DNA from: Melanocharis versteri
Taxonomy: Eukaryota > Chordata > Aves > Passeriformes > Melanocharitidae
DNA: 64,000 nt
Reading direction: 5' to 3'
Assembly: GCA_013397845.1 (NCBI GenBank)
Contig: VZTG01006786.1
Coordinates: 1,503-65,502 of the forward strand
Each line of letters begins with the position of its first letter. Within the stretch, counting starts at the first letter, position 1. Under the pieces are notes generated by a model. It did no database searches. It was not told where the DNA came from and saw only the letters and a program-made list of their open reading frames with translations. The position numbers were made by a program, and so were the translations under genes. Below, one piece after another: positions 21,305-35,010 of the stretch.

Positions 21305-24300
21305 AGCAAATATTTTTTTTGGAGAAATGCTAGTGTAAATCTTAGCTCACGATTTGTACCACCATCAGTGTGACACCTTGCAAAATGATAGATGTTTGTG
21401 TGACAATCCATGCTCAGAATGGATAAATGAATAATAGGGGCAGTTCACAGCACAGAATTGCCACGGCTCTGCAGTACTGAAATAACACCTTTAAATATTG
21501 AGCCAAAATGCTGCTGAGCATTGCTAAATCCTTACTGAAAGAAAATGAACAGCAGTGGAAGACTGTTGTGCCCAGTATATTTGCTTCCAGTTCTCACTTT
21601 AATAAAAATTTTGTTTATTTAGACAATTCACTTAAGATTCTCATTCCTGAGCATAGAAAATACAGAGCTTATTATATTAAGAATGGTCATGCAGAATGAA
21701 AAGCATTGAGGAATTTACTTTAAGGATCAGATGTGTGTGGATGCGATATGAAGCAACGCACACTTTGTGTGGCTCTCCCCATGGCTGTGAAAGGAAGGAT
21801 ATTTTGCAAAAAGGCATCTTTTAAAGCAGTTTAGTTCTGGAATAAGACTGAGCCAGAAGTAGACAGGAAGTAAATGTATGTAGAATAATAAAACTGTATT
21901 CACAGAGGAAGATGCTAGAAAGACAGCATAAACAATCTGGAGTGTTGATACCCCTTATCCTCTGTGTTAACCCCCAGAGAATGTGAAAGGCTCCTTGTAA
22001 TGTCTTTTACACAAAGCATAACCTTGTATTTCAATCTGATCTTGGTCAGATTAAACCAAACAAACAGGATAACCATTTAGAAAGTGTGAAAGGCTGGGAA
22101 GTTCTCTGTCTCAGGAGATACTGATGGGAAAGATCCACAAGAGCAGAAGGGGGTCAGTGATTTGCAGTATCATACTTCTTGCTTTCTGCTGAAGTGCTTG
22201 CAAACCCCCTCTGTGTGCCTGTGTATGCAAAAGACATTGGGATGGAGTCCTACTCAGTATAAAGCAAATGATCAGTGTTAAGGTGCAAGTGAATCTGGAA
22301 AATTCAACTCCAGGCAAGGCCATAAAAGGACAGAAAATGCATGTTTCAAGGCTTAACAAACTTACATGTTGCAGAGCAAATTGTAGTTCAGGTTAGGAAG
22401 AAATCTGTTTTGTGGACAATTAATAGCTTAGCCCAATTCAGCTCCATGTAGAGCAGAGGTCCAAGAATACAAAAGAGAGAAAGTTTGTAAGTTGCACAGG
22501 AGTGAAGCGCCAGATGAGCAGTATTTTACTTGAATCAGGGCATCACCAGAGATGGCCACAGCTCTGATGTGACTTGCAAGGCCTAAATCTCTTGCCTTAG
22601 TTAGCCAAGTTGCTGTACATCCCGTGAGATCCTGGTACTGCAAGCATGGAACCGTGAAAGAGAAATTCATTTCATTTAAGTACTTAAAGGGCAGTGAATT
22701 GGTTGTTACATGTCTGACCGATTACGTTTGGAGTGTCTTTAGGCTGTTTTACAGATTATATTCATCTAGCAACCCATCTCAAAACCCTGTGGTCTAAGGA
22801 AGCTTATGGGCTAAAATGTCCCAGACTGCTGAGTGTGGGGGTTGCCTTGAGTTTATTCTTAGAGTGATGCTTACCTTAAGAAATTTTTTTTTAATCTGTA
22901 AGGGGTATTATGTTGTCTAAAATGAAGTCTCAAAAATTCCAGTCCCTGTATTAAGTTGTAGCAATACTATTAAAAGCCCAGTTCTAGAAAGTGGTGATTA
23001 TTCTCTGAAAAGAATATAATTACTGTTAAAATGTAGGATAAAAGAGGATTTTATGACCCTCATTCCATTACTTATGCTCATTTAAATGATTTGGATTACT
23101 TCTGTTTTACATTGCTATTAAAGAGAACCAATACCAGATTGTTAGTTCTAGCAACAAGATGTGAAGTTATAGTGGAGAAGCCAGAGACCTCACTGGCGGT
23201 GGGCCTTGGTATGCGCTGCTCCAGGCATATTCTGAGTTATGACACTTCTTGAATCTCTTTCCCCATTCACACCCTCAGTCAGGCAGGTTAGCTGGCTGAA
23301 AGTGATGTGCTACTGATTACAGTATATTGCAGGATACTTTGCAGTTCATCACAGAGATAACACCACTCCCAGAAACGGTGCAGCTGCTCTCGACACTGCT
23401 GCTGCCACTGTTTGTTCTTTTGAGTGGAATGCATGAGGATTAATGAAGGGGGAGCAACACAATCAGAACTTAGCTGGCCACACACAGTGTCCCATGCTAG
23501 GGTAAAGGAGAAGGAAAAGTAATTTCCATTGGTTGAGGGACAATAGTCATAAAACACACTATAAATTACAGCTGTGCTTCCTATGACAAAATATAGTGCA
23601 GTGTTTTATCATCCTATTACAAAAACCATTATTCAATAACAGGTATTTAAGACAGAGGTAGCTAGGATTCACACTTGAGACAACATTTTGAGCAAGAGAA
23701 GACAAGGGAATCAGAAATTCAGCTGGAAATAGTAGCAAAGATGAGAGGAAATTTTCAGCTGTTTCTGAATTCCAGAAAGCAAGTAGATCTGTTGGCAGTA
23801 AGGAAGAAAAGATAACCAGTGTTACTTAACTGGCAAATTCCCATATTCTGGTGCAGGAGTTTTAAAATTCCTTGCAAAAAGGAGCTCAGGCTCCTTCCCT
23901 AAACTTGGGAATGCTGTGAATTTTTCAGAAATCACATTGGTGGCTTAGGTCCCCAGAGAGTCTGCCCTTTGCAGGGAGGTAGATCAAAATGGTGTAGGAG
24001 ATACAAGGCTAGGTGGCTGCAAGTGTGGGAACACTGATGAAGTGCAAAGGAGAAGGAATGAGTGGGGTAGATGAGAAGCCACGGCTTGGGTACCAGCGTC
24101 AGCAAATGCCATTGCTGCTGCTGATTGTTTGGCCAGGTGCTCACAAGTTCAGTGGTCTTGGAGAGGTGCTGCTTTAAAGGGCAAAAAATTAGGTATGTTT
24201 CTTCACAGAGCAGCATTAAGACAGCGGGAATCTGCCATCAGTCAAGGGATGAGAAACAGACAGGCTCCAGCCACATGCTGTCCACCAGCCCCTCCACGGC

Positions 24301-27300
24301 TCAGGTAGCAGCAGCCTGAGGGTCCTCCTGTAAAAAAACCTGCTCTCCAGAAGTCTGTAGCCCTGCATCCTGGTGGCACTTTTGGCAAGAGCTGTGGAGC
24401 AAATGACCTGATTATTCTTTTGCTATTATAAGGACTGATGCATGCATTTTTTCTTTTGTTTTCCTCATTCTTTCCTGATCTGTGACAACTGGGGATAAAC
24501 TGGCCAAAGGGCAGACAACTCAGCTTGCCAGTTTGAGGGCCTTTTATGGCTGTGGCTGCTGTCGTTTTGTGGAGAGCTGGATGAATCTCTGTGTCCTGCA
24601 TTTAAACTGTGATGCCCATCTCGTGCTTTTTTCCTTGGACAATATTTGAGAATATGCCATGGAATCACCCAAAGTTTGAGACTAAGCATATGAGCATTGA
24701 TGTAAGATACCCGTAAATATTTCAATGAAACAAGGCTCTAGAAAAGGCAGTGTATTTTATTGGGTGTCAGTGAAAGTTATTTCAGTTCCTTCCTTATAAC
24801 AGATAGCAACAGCCTGAGCTGTGGTGTCCCTGTTGCCTGCAGCTGCACCACTCCTGTCACTTACTCTAAGGGGAGTGTTTAATGCTACAGATCTGATTTT
24901 CCTGAGGTAATGTTGAGTACTGCTGGAAGTGTTACCAAGTGAACAATAATGGACTTCATTGACATGTTACTAACAGTGGTGTAGATCTTTCTGATGCACC
25001 ATGTATTCCAATATGCTGCATGATAACAACTTACTTTTCTAAAATATTGTTTAAAAACTTACCTCTAGCACCAAATGAGCTAATTCAAGGGGATTCTTTA
25101 ATTGGTCATTAATGCAGTGTTTAGTGATAGAAAGTAAAGGCTGTCTGCCACACAGTTATACCATGCTTCTGTTCATAGTCCATTAGACCACACTTTGTAA
25201 TATCTTACTGCACACATCCTTTTAGTTTGGGAATAAGTGGATATAAATTGAATTTATATGACTCTTGGGACTTGGGACCAGTAATCTTCTCATCCAACAT
25301 ATGGTAGCTATGAGGCTGAGAGATCAGATTAATCTGTTTTGATTTTGTTTCACTTAAAAAATAAAGGTCCCATTAACAAGTGTGTGTAAAGTAATTGTAC
25401 AGTGTAGGACTTGTGACACATGTTCTGCCTTTCTAAAACTTACTACAGGCTACTGAGTTTACCATCATGCCAGTCTGTTGTGTCCCAGACCAGAGGAGGG
25501 AGCTCAACTATCAGAGCATGTAGAACTTATCTGTTCTATGGGTTATCTCCTCCTAAAGAGACCAACCTCAGGTTATCCTTCTGTTTTCCCATAACCTTAC
25601 CTATCTCCTGTTTTGCAGGTTTGTGCTGTGAGACAATTATCAGATTGCCTGCATTGCAGGTGCATGGAGTGCTGGGACATTTTTTGTGAGTAGGGGAGGC
25701 ATAAGATGGGGCTGAACAAGCAGTGGGATCTGAAAAAATCAGGGTGCGGTTTTGTCCTAAGGGATGCTCTGCAAGCTGCTATCTTTGTACCGTGCTTCTT
25801 CCCATGAAGGGCTCTGATTTCCAAGTCCTCTGATTGTCTACTTGTCACTCAGAGAAGGCATTCAGAATTTAGTCAGGTTGAAATACAAAGTGAGAGTCTT
25901 AAGATGGACATGTTGGAATGGAAATGCTGAAGCGGCTGTTCTGTCACTGCTATAAGGCTCTGGTTTGGTTTCAGATATCCTTTTTCTCTCCCACTGCTGG
26001 AATTGTTGAAATAAGCACCTGCTGCAGACAACAAGCTAGCCCTCAACTTCACTTTCATGTACTACTCAAGGTATGTCTGTTTGATATTTTTCATAGAGAC
26101 TAATTCCTTTCTCTGCTGTCAAAGTGAAATGATGGCACTTCATTGCTGAAAGACACAGGGTGACAAATTTCATGTCTGATGGCTTTTATTAGAAGGAGAG
26201 CTCTCTTGAAAGTGATGCTGCTCTGCAGGGCTAATTTAGAGTGGCTTTTTCTCACAGATTGATGTAACTCTTGTAGTATGCTTGTGGTGCAGCTGTTGCT
26301 GATGTTGTGGAAGAGCTTCCAATTCCCAGGCAGAAACTGAAGAGTGGGACAGCTCTTTTGGAGAATCTGTACATGTACTATGGTCCTTGGCTCCCTGGTG
26401 TGGTACCAGACTCAGGAAATCACCTATTGTATATCACAGTAATAACATGAAATAAAAATGTTAAGGAATTTGTCATCAGCTGCAGTCTTTGGCATTATTA
26501 TTCTGTATCTCACCCTGCACAAAATGAGCTTCTGAGCCAAAGAGAATACTGACACAGTAAGGAAAGAATATAGCAAGTCTGAAACTGGATTTAAACAAAA
26601 TTCTGTGCCTCAAAGCACTCTTTGCTTTTTAGAAATAATACGTTTATTTTTACCATCTTTACTATAGCTAAAAATAAGCAATATTTGGAAGACTCGCCAT
26701 TTATCCCCTGGTTACACATTCCTCTGTCAGTTGTTATTGTTGATTTCTAATTCAATCCTGTAGTAAGCCATAGCCAGTGATATTGAAATGCTCTCTATAT
26801 ATAAATTAGGTGTTCTAATAAATCAGTCTGATTGTTCAAAATATTTCCAATCTTTATTGTGCCTGTTGCAACACCTCTTATAGAGACATAGATACACTCT
26901 TGAATGAATCCTTAGCCATAAGCAAACTAGATGTTATCTCTATTCTACATAGATGGGTTTTTTCTGTCAGTCTTGAAATCCTTTATAGAAGTCTCACTTT
27001 GTTCAATGAAAAATTAAAAGACATAATATATATATGTAGTTATTTATATTTAGAGTGTAAAAAAGCCAATATGACATGTTAAAGTCCTGATGCAGTGGTA
27101 GTAAATATTTTCAGAATTGCGATACTGATGATTATCCAACACTTAAATTTAAAAGACCACCAGTCCAAATTATAGAGGACAGCATCATTGAAGTGCCCTG
27201 ATAGAGCTGGAAATCTTCAGATGCTTCAGAGGCTCAGGAAGTGGGTGATATAATTAAAAATAATCACTGTTTTCTCCTACTTCCAATGAATTTAAGATTT

Positions 27301-30300
27301 TTTTCTCTATCCTCTTTGTTTTGGTTTTTTTTTATTTTTTAATTACATTAAATTCTGGAGACTTGTTTGATATAAATGCTGTAATGGCTTTTGGAGTTCA
27401 TCACATATCAAGCCTATGTTCTTTGTAGACTTTTGTTAGCTCTGACAATCTGGGACAATTAACTTACTGATTAGGTTTATGCAGTGTTTGTAATTGTGTC
27501 CTTGTCCTGGCAGGAACATGGCTTTTACATTTCTTGCTACTGTATTTCACTCTGAGTCAGTGTCTGTCTCGGATGTATCCATCTATTTAGAAAATCTGAC
27601 ACCTACTTATGAGGTGTAATAGCAAAGAAATTCTCTAGTGTGCAATCCCAAAATCTTCCTTTTTGAAATCCCCCTTCAAAGAAACAGTTTTTAGTTTTTA
27701 CTTTGTATAACACATTCTCATTGCTAAATTCTAAATAATTAGAGAAAATCTGCCTCAAAGTTTCTTTAAGTCTCCTCATTCTGTGATGTGTTCCAACCAT
27801 AATACCAGCTAAACTTAGTCAATATGTTTGACTTCCTTGATAGCACTATAAACCAGGAATTTTAGTTTAACTGCAAATCTCTCCGTGCCTTTATGATGTC
27901 ATAGTAAGAATAATTATCACATATGTTATATTCTATACATTTTTTTACCTTAAAGATTTCACAAGTATTTTCATATACCATTATATTTTTTATACAAATG
28001 CCTTAATAATAGCACTTAGATATTACACTGAAAGGAACAGCTTGAGGGCAGAAAAGGAATTCTTTATTTTTTGTATTTGAACACAGGTTTTGCTGCACGC
28101 TGAAGAATCACTTTTGTTGAGAAGCACTTCGCTGTCATGAAGTTAATAAATATACCTTTCACATTGAACTTAACAATTTCCAGCAATGTGAATACTATTA
28201 AAAAAGAAAAAAAAAGAAGCATGTAAAGTTTTTTAAATATCAGAGAACTGTCTTTGTGAACCAGATAATAAGACAGAAAATCACCAAAATGCCAGGAGGG
28301 CAATTTGAAATGAGAAGGCTGGTTAGGAACTGGATTGTAATTTGGGCAATAAACCCTGTTTATGATAGTCTTCCAGTCATTAACTGTGCCTGTTGCCAGA
28401 GGAAACTGGGACTATTAACTTCCTCTGACTGAACCAGAGGGAGAAAGCAATAATTTCTTTTACAAGCAGAAGGAAATGTTCTGCTCAATAAAGAGCAATT
28501 AAACATCTCCTATAAAAAAGAATGCTCAGGAGACTTCATGCCACTGTCAATGTGACTATCAAAAGCTTTCCTTTGGCTCTTTGAAAGATATGCCACGCTA
28601 TTTGTGTATTTATTACATCTCTGCAATTACAAACTTGACTGAAGACAAATTTTGCTGAGGTGAATGATTCCACTGAATGACTAAGGATCTAATGAATTTC
28701 TTTCTCATCCCAAGGAGGTAATCTCTGATGTGTTTTCAGAGATGAGAACCAAAGAGATATTCCTGTATGCTTATCTTGCTTTGAATAACTAGAGATGACT
28801 TTTTAATTATTCAGATAATTCTCTCTTTCTGCCTCTTTAATTAATTTTGAAATTTTTTCTCAGTAAGATATTTGTTGTTTTACTATCTTGAATTAGTTAC
28901 TTGTTCAGGAAATTAGACTGTATCATTATATGCTGTATAAAGAAATGTTTCCTTTCAATCTCCTTAGGCTACAAAAATATTTTGGTGCTATTATTTCTGT
29001 TAAAAGATTTTAATCTTGTGATCCTTGTCTGGATCATAGCATTCTGTGTACCACAAAAAGAAGAGAAAGAGCAGTCATTTTTTGCACGGAGTTCAGAACT
29101 GAACAGTAGTGAAAGATGCAAAAATAGCAGACATGGCTTCTAGCTGTAAGAGGAAAAGCCTGGGAAGAGAATGAGTTCATTTTCATAATATACTGGTATC
29201 ATTTAGCTGTATGAGTAATCTTCTCTCAAGGAAAAGGGTAATAAATTATTGCCAATTACTCCTTCAATTTATCATTATCAACATATAACAGTCATATCAC
29301 TTTAGCAGTTCATAAAAATGTGGTATTTCATGGGGTTTTATTAGTATCTGGATTGCTGTACAAAACGGCTTTCAGAAGAGAGAGTCTGCATCATTACACT
29401 GCTTCCCATCCATCACCAGCTGGCTATCAAAGGATACAGGAGTAAAGCAAACAATGAAAATTACTGCCCACATGCTGGTCCTCCTTCCACCATGGCGTCT
29501 GCAGTAATTGAAAGCTTGGCTTGTCTAACTGCAGCTGAATTCATGCAACATCTATTGCCAAACAAAGCACTCATGTTACTGCTGATTTCAGAGCTAATTT
29601 TCAGTAATGTTACTGCTCAAGACTATTATTGAGTGGTGGGTTAAGTACTTCAACACTTAAGTAAAATCATCTCTGAAGGCCAAAGAAAAACCTACTTGAC
29701 TCTACATTTAGTCTAAGATCATTCTATCACATTGCATTGGAAAAGGTCTGTGAAAGAGGTGTGGGAGCTCTTCCTCACCCCACAGGCAAATCACCCCATC
29801 AGTATCTGCGTTCCTGTGACCTACTTAGCATTCACCCCCTCAGGATGGGTTAAAAATCCAACCTCCACGTCACTGTGGTTGCATTTGCCTTCTAAATAGT
29901 AGAAACTGGAAAACGAGGAAAGCAAAGATTTAGGGAGACAGAATATACTCAAATGCAGGTATGCTATAGAAGATAAGTGCTGAAAAACCTCTGTGAACAG
30001 GCTTTATTCGAGCTCTACTACACTGCCTTTCTCTTTAGATAGGTAAGAAAAGGTTATAGTGAGAAATACTTCAATGTACTCTCTATCCCCCTATTGGAGG
30101 GATTTTCAAAGTCTTAAAACTAACAACACTATTTCATTTCTCCTTGAAATAGGAATGGTGATAACATACCAGGGTGATGGGTTACAACTTCAGAGAGATG
30201 TGTGCCATTCTGCAGAGCTCAATGGAGGTACAGGTTTATAGAAAATCAGATTGTAGGCTGCTGAATAAGAGAGAATTCCAGTGACTGAAAGAATAGAAGG

Positions 30301-32912
30301 ATTTGAAAACTGCTGATATTTTCTATTAGAGAAAAACTGAGAGTTAGAAACTGGAGAAAAATTTTGACTCCTCTTTTGGGTCAAAAATGTAAGCATCAGG
30401 TAGCATTTTAGAGTACAATGCCCAAAAGGTTTGTAATGATTTAATGTATGCTAAGTCATTCACAATAATAGTAAGAGTGTGCAAATTGTTTTAGATAATT
30501 ATTGGCTACGTTATACCAAATTATTTGCAGTCTCATGGTTACAATAAAAGATTCTTTGCCTAAAGATCTTTTTGTTCAGTTCCTTCTTATTTTACCAAAC
30601 CAAAGCAAGAATTATCTGGAAGATTTTTGTGACCTCTTGGACAGGCAGGCAGGAAGTGGGAACAGAAATGATAGCAAATATATCGAAGCTCTACAAAAGG
30701 GCTACAAAAGGCATTTTAATTTAAAAAGGTATTTTTTAATGCTTTAAATACTTTTAGAATTGGATCGTCTGCCTCAGCTTATTGGAAAGGAATCTACCAG
30801 GCTTGATGTTGAGGTGTGTGTGGCTAAAGCACATATGAGTAAAGGATTTGGCCTAAGGTCATCATTCTCCTTTGGGAAAGGGATAGACAAATAGCAGCAA
30901 AGAGAAATGGAAGACTACAAGCCACTGCTGATGGAATAGGCTTACAGCAAGTAAGGGACATGTAACTCAACAGGTGTAATGTTGTGGGTTTATCCCAGAC
31001 TTCCATTAGATTGAAATTATGGCTTTTCTTAAAAATCTTTTTACCCCAAATAAATGGACAGTAGCTGTCCATGTGTGTCATATTTTTTTTTTGTTAGAAA
31101 TATTTAGAGCATTCTTCTACAAATTTCTAAGGGTTCATACAAAAAGGTGTCTATTATTTGGAAACACTTTTTCTACTGCCCTAGAGGTTCAAATATTCAA
31201 ATATCAGATGCAGTGCCTTCCAAATAATGTGACTTGATCTGGAAATTCATTCCCTTACAGCAAAAGAGTAAGACTCTGCTCTATGGATTTTCTTAAAAAG
31301 GGGAACACATTCAGCATGAGAAAACTTAAAAATATAGCAACAAACCACATACTAGTAATTTCACAAAGACAGTTGTCTTGGCTGTTGCAAATATGAGAAA
31401 AAGGAAAATAAAAGGGAAATAAAGGAAAAATAAATGGGTATATTTTATATGACATGTTTGAGGGTCTTTCCCATGTACCAGTATATTTCTTTTAAAGCAG
31501 TCTCACACTACTTAATGAATGAAGCATATATCTGTATGTGCATCAAAAATGTATGATACATCCACATTAGCTCCATATATTCCCCTTGGAAATAAAACCA
31601 GACAACTTTACTAAGATACTGCAGAATTTAATAATTGATTAGTTTAAGATTTAATGGTATGTTTCATCTACGCATTAATCATTTCTCCCCCTTCTGATGT
31701 TAATGCTTTTGAAAGTCATTGCTTGATGACATCATGTAAATTCAGCAGTCTGACAGTTAAAAGAAAGGTTTAGAGGTCTTGGATAAGTTTTTGAAAATTA
31801 GTATATTGCAGGTACCAAGAAATTTAAGATGCAGTATCTTAGTAGTGGAAAAAAAAAAATCAATCATGAATCCCAAAGGGACCACATTGACTCCGTTAAA
31901 TTGTTTGCAATTTTTTTCTGTCGTGCTTTTATCAGATGTGAATGTGCCTATATCTGGGAAGTATTTACTTTATCTGAGAAATATTAATGTTGCTTTACAT
32001 ATTTGGATAAAAATAAAGATTTTAAAGCAGTGACTGTAAATATTTGGAGGAGATCGTTTCTGTCAAATTCATGCCAACAACAGTCTGTGAACACAGGAGG
32101 GAGACAAAGACTTGGTTAAGATGTTTGCAGAGACATGTTTAAAAGCTAAGCTTTGGGAAAGAAATGGGTAGAATGAATACAGCTGGTGATTTACAAGTAT
32201 TATGCTTGATTTAAAATAATATTTTTATCATATGCCATATTGCTTTCTAAATTGCCCCCTAACAGTATGCAGTGAGAAATAGCTCACCCTACTTCTTTTT
32301 CCTTTATTAATTGCTTCAAATCTGATAATTTCTTAGCCTATTTCTGGAAGTGATATCACGGATAGACTTCCCTTTTCTGTGGCTATAGCTGATATTGAGG
32401 TATTTTTGCCAATAGAAAAATTACATTGAATCACATCAAAGTTATATTGTCTCTACAGATTGTACCACTAATATGTGAAGTAAGATGTACTTATTCTTAA
32501 CTCGTTTTTTAGATTGAGCACCATTTGCCATGTGTGTATAGTGTTTTGCAGTGCTTTCTTTTGAGAACTCTTAGCAAAAAATTGATATGATAAAGATTTT
32601 TAAAACTGTTTTCTTCCAAAATATCTTGGCATAAAAAAATTAGCAAACCATGACTGCACCACTTTTACAGTCTACTGTAGTTTGCAGTGAAAGCAGAGCT
32701 GAGAAAACTTGCTGGATGTTTGATAGCTGGGAAACCCAAGCCATCTTTCCCTACAGCACAAGTACAACAATACGCCTGGCTTTGCCAATGTGAGCTAGCC
32801 TTATCTCTGAAGAAGCCTATCCAGAATTCATTTTCCTTGTACACATGAGGTCTGTCTGCTGAGATTGAAAGCCAACTCATTTTTCTGGTTGCTGATATGG
32901 TTTCCTACTTGT
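21305..32912. other. Intergenic desert, no gene recognised
   Basis: About 11.6 kb of mostly AT-rich unique sequence. I found no exon chain, RNA gene or recognisable transposon. The stretch 28430-28700 is free of repeats and contains motifs such as CTTTGAA and AAAGAGCAATTAAA. The stretch 29500-29690 is similar. Either could be conserved non-coding DNA, but nothing here proves it. Confidence 0.5.
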
Positions 32913-33020
32913 CGCGGCGCGCTCTGTCCGCGGCAGGACCTTGGCAGCGGCGGCCGCAGGATGGTCAGGCTCGGTCGATGGTACGGCGGCGGAGGAGGAG
33001 ATAAAAGAGGCAGGAGCGGN
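32913..33020. other. Isolated CpG-dense block ending at an N
   Basis: About 107 bp with 15 CpG dinucleotides (TCGCGGCGCGC, CCGCGG, GCGGCGGCCGC, ACGGCGGCGG). It is set abruptly in AT-rich desert and ends exactly at the only ambiguous base, 33020. An open frame crosses it on the + strand (about 32865-33107) but resembles no protein I know. Possible explanations are a fragment of a GC-rich 5' exon or retrocopy, a tiny CpG island, or an assembly join. It is too short to call a promoter. Confidence 0.6.
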
Positions 33021-33829
33021 AACACCTACTTGCTGAGAGGTGAACTGAGACTGCTTACCCTGGTCAGCAAAGAGTCAGAAGATGGACTTTTCGTTGCAGT
33101 CATATAGTAAAGAAAATAAAACAGACTGAAGGTGAATCCTATCAGTTGACTTAGAGATGGTGGAAAAGAGCTGGATATGATAAGGCAACATAGTGATAAT
33201 GTGGACAAACTTCTGAACAGTAGCAGTAGTTTTCTATGTGGGCGTTACCAAGTTAGTTACCCTGTCCTTGTAATACTTCTTTTGTGCTTTATATCTGCTT
33301 ACAACATTTTAAAATGAAAACACCGATTAATCCTTACATTTTGATATACTAAAAATGTGCAAAAATAATTTCAAGGAATTTATATTTTAAGGTACAGTTA
33401 AGTTCAGGGGATGATGAGTTGGGTAAATTGGTCAGTACTACTCTGTACTTTAGATATCAATTCACTTCTGGATGATTTTATATCCTCTCAGACCCATAAT
33501 CACCCAGCCTTCTTTGTGTTGTTATGAATTGTAACTAGGTAATCAACACTTCCAAACTGCATCAAAGAGCTGTCTTACTTCCACACGTGAAAGTAATTCA
33601 TGGTGATAAGAAATGTACAGAAATAAAATAAAGGACTACTCCACTGGACAATTAAAACTTCTTGAAACATGACTAGGTTCCATGCTGTTAAAAAGAAAAT
33701 GCAAGCCAGACGTTTAGTGTAAGTATGTGTTTAGACTGCACAGATGCAGCATCTCTGTGACTTTTAGATCAACTAAACAAGCTAAAAGTAATTTTTTTTT
33801 ACTGTAAAGAAATCCACTGTACTCTAGCA
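33021..33829. other. Intergenic, nothing recognised
   Basis: AT-rich unique sequence between the CpG-dense block and a CR1 fragment. No feature could be supported. Confidence 0.5.
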
Positions 33830-34010
33830 GAATCATAGAATTATAAAATCATAGAATCATTCAATGGTTTGGCCTGGAAGGGACCTAAAGATCCTCTAGT
33901 TTCAACTGTCCTGCCATGAGCAAGGCTGCTCAGAGCCCCATTCAAGACCTTGAACACTTCCAGGGATGGGGTATCCACTACTACTCTGGGTAAGAGAACC
34001 AGCATTGGGA
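33830..34010 (-). mobile_element. CR1 3' end fragment, minus strand
   Basis: Read on the + strand it begins with the reverse complement of the CR1 terminus, AATCATAGAATTATAAAATC then ATAGAATCATTCAATGGTTT. It continues GGCCTGGAAGGGACCTAAAG, the CCTGCCATGAGCAAGGCTGC segment and the CCAGGGATGGGGTATCCACT block. About 180 bp of the 3' UTR and ORF2 end remain, so the element is strongly 5'-truncated. Confidence 0.9.
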
Positions 34011-34408
34011 ATTGTTCCTTAAATAAGAACAATATTGATTGTAAATTGATGGTGGATCTGTTGAGCTATTTAATAACTATTGTCGCTGAAACAGTGCATA
34101 ACCAAAGCCCACACCTTTAATATATGTAGCAAAATGAGCAAAATGAAGCAGTCTGGGAAGAGCTACTTGGGCTATGTGGCAGAGGCAGTACTATTCTCTC
34201 TACAGTCTGTTTTCTAAAATGAAGCGACTGCTATGCCAGCTCTGCAATAGATATTTGCTGGCAATAGTGATTAGCACAGCACAATCTGCTGGAGTTTTAG
34301 ACAGCTGGGTTCTGAGCAGCTAAAAAAACTTAGCCACAAACAAACAGGCAGAACTACAGGAAAACCATTGTACCACTGGGAAGTATTAAGAAAAGGTAAC
34401 TGTAGACA

Positions 34409-34473
34409 TTTCCTTCCTTCCTTCCTTCCTTCCTTCCTTCCTTCCTTCCTTCCTTCCTTCCTTCCTTCCTTCT
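34409..34473. repeat. (TTCC)n microsatellite
   Basis: About 16 uninterrupted TTCC tetramers (about 64 bp) followed by TTCTTTCCC. The length suggests it is probably polymorphic. It is a polypyrimidine tract on the + strand. Confidence 0.95.
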
Positions 34474-34739
34474 TTCCCTGCAGAACAGAAGAGGATCCTT
34501 CTTTTAGATGGAAAAAGAGAATTCTGCCTCAACACTCATTTTAATATGTTTTAAAACTCAGCTAAATACCTGCATTGGTAATTTTTTTTTTAATAGGTAT
34601 GCTGGGAATGGAGCACAGCAGTTTATTCACCAACAAGAACTTTGACTCGTAGCTTAAAACTTGGCATCAATATTATATCTGTGCTCTCAGTCTGAAACAG
34701 TCTTCAGACTTGAGGCTACCAGCTGGATTTATCATAACT

Positions 34740-35010
34740 TGTGCAGGAACTGTATGTATGTCTCCACTTGCTTCGCATGGCAAGGTTTTGGTAGTGGAGA
34801 GGCTACAGGGGTGGCTTCTGTGAGAAGCTGGTAGAAGCTTCCCCCATCTTTGGCAGAGACAACGCCAGCCAGCTCCAAGATGGACATTCCACTGTCCACC
34901 AAGACATTTCTAACCACCAATGAAAAGCACAGCACAGGGAGGGATCCTATGGCAGAAATGAACTCCATCTCAACTAGACCAAATACAATGGCATAGTTCA
35001 TCATCTTTGG
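34740..35010 (+). mobile_element. Fragment of an avian ERV LTR (probable ERVL type)
   Basis: The stretch GCATGGCAAGGTTTTGGTAG, then CTACAGGGGTGGCTTCTGTG, AGAAGCTGGTAGAAGCTTCC and CCAGCCAGCTCCAAGATGGA matches the 5' half of a common bird solo LTR as I remember it. The 3' half (TATA region, poly(A) signal) is not recognisable, so the copy is truncated or decayed. No retroviral coding sequence adjoins it. The family name is from memory and the right boundary is approximate. Confidence 0.55.

Noticed and set aside
30502..30747. 81-codon + strand frame with a charged C-terminal half
   Set aside because: No domain recognised, no splice partners, isolated in AT-rich desert.
32865..33107. Open frame across the CpG-dense block and N
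   Set aside because: Unknown residues around an ambiguous base and no known protein; reported only as an odd sequence block.
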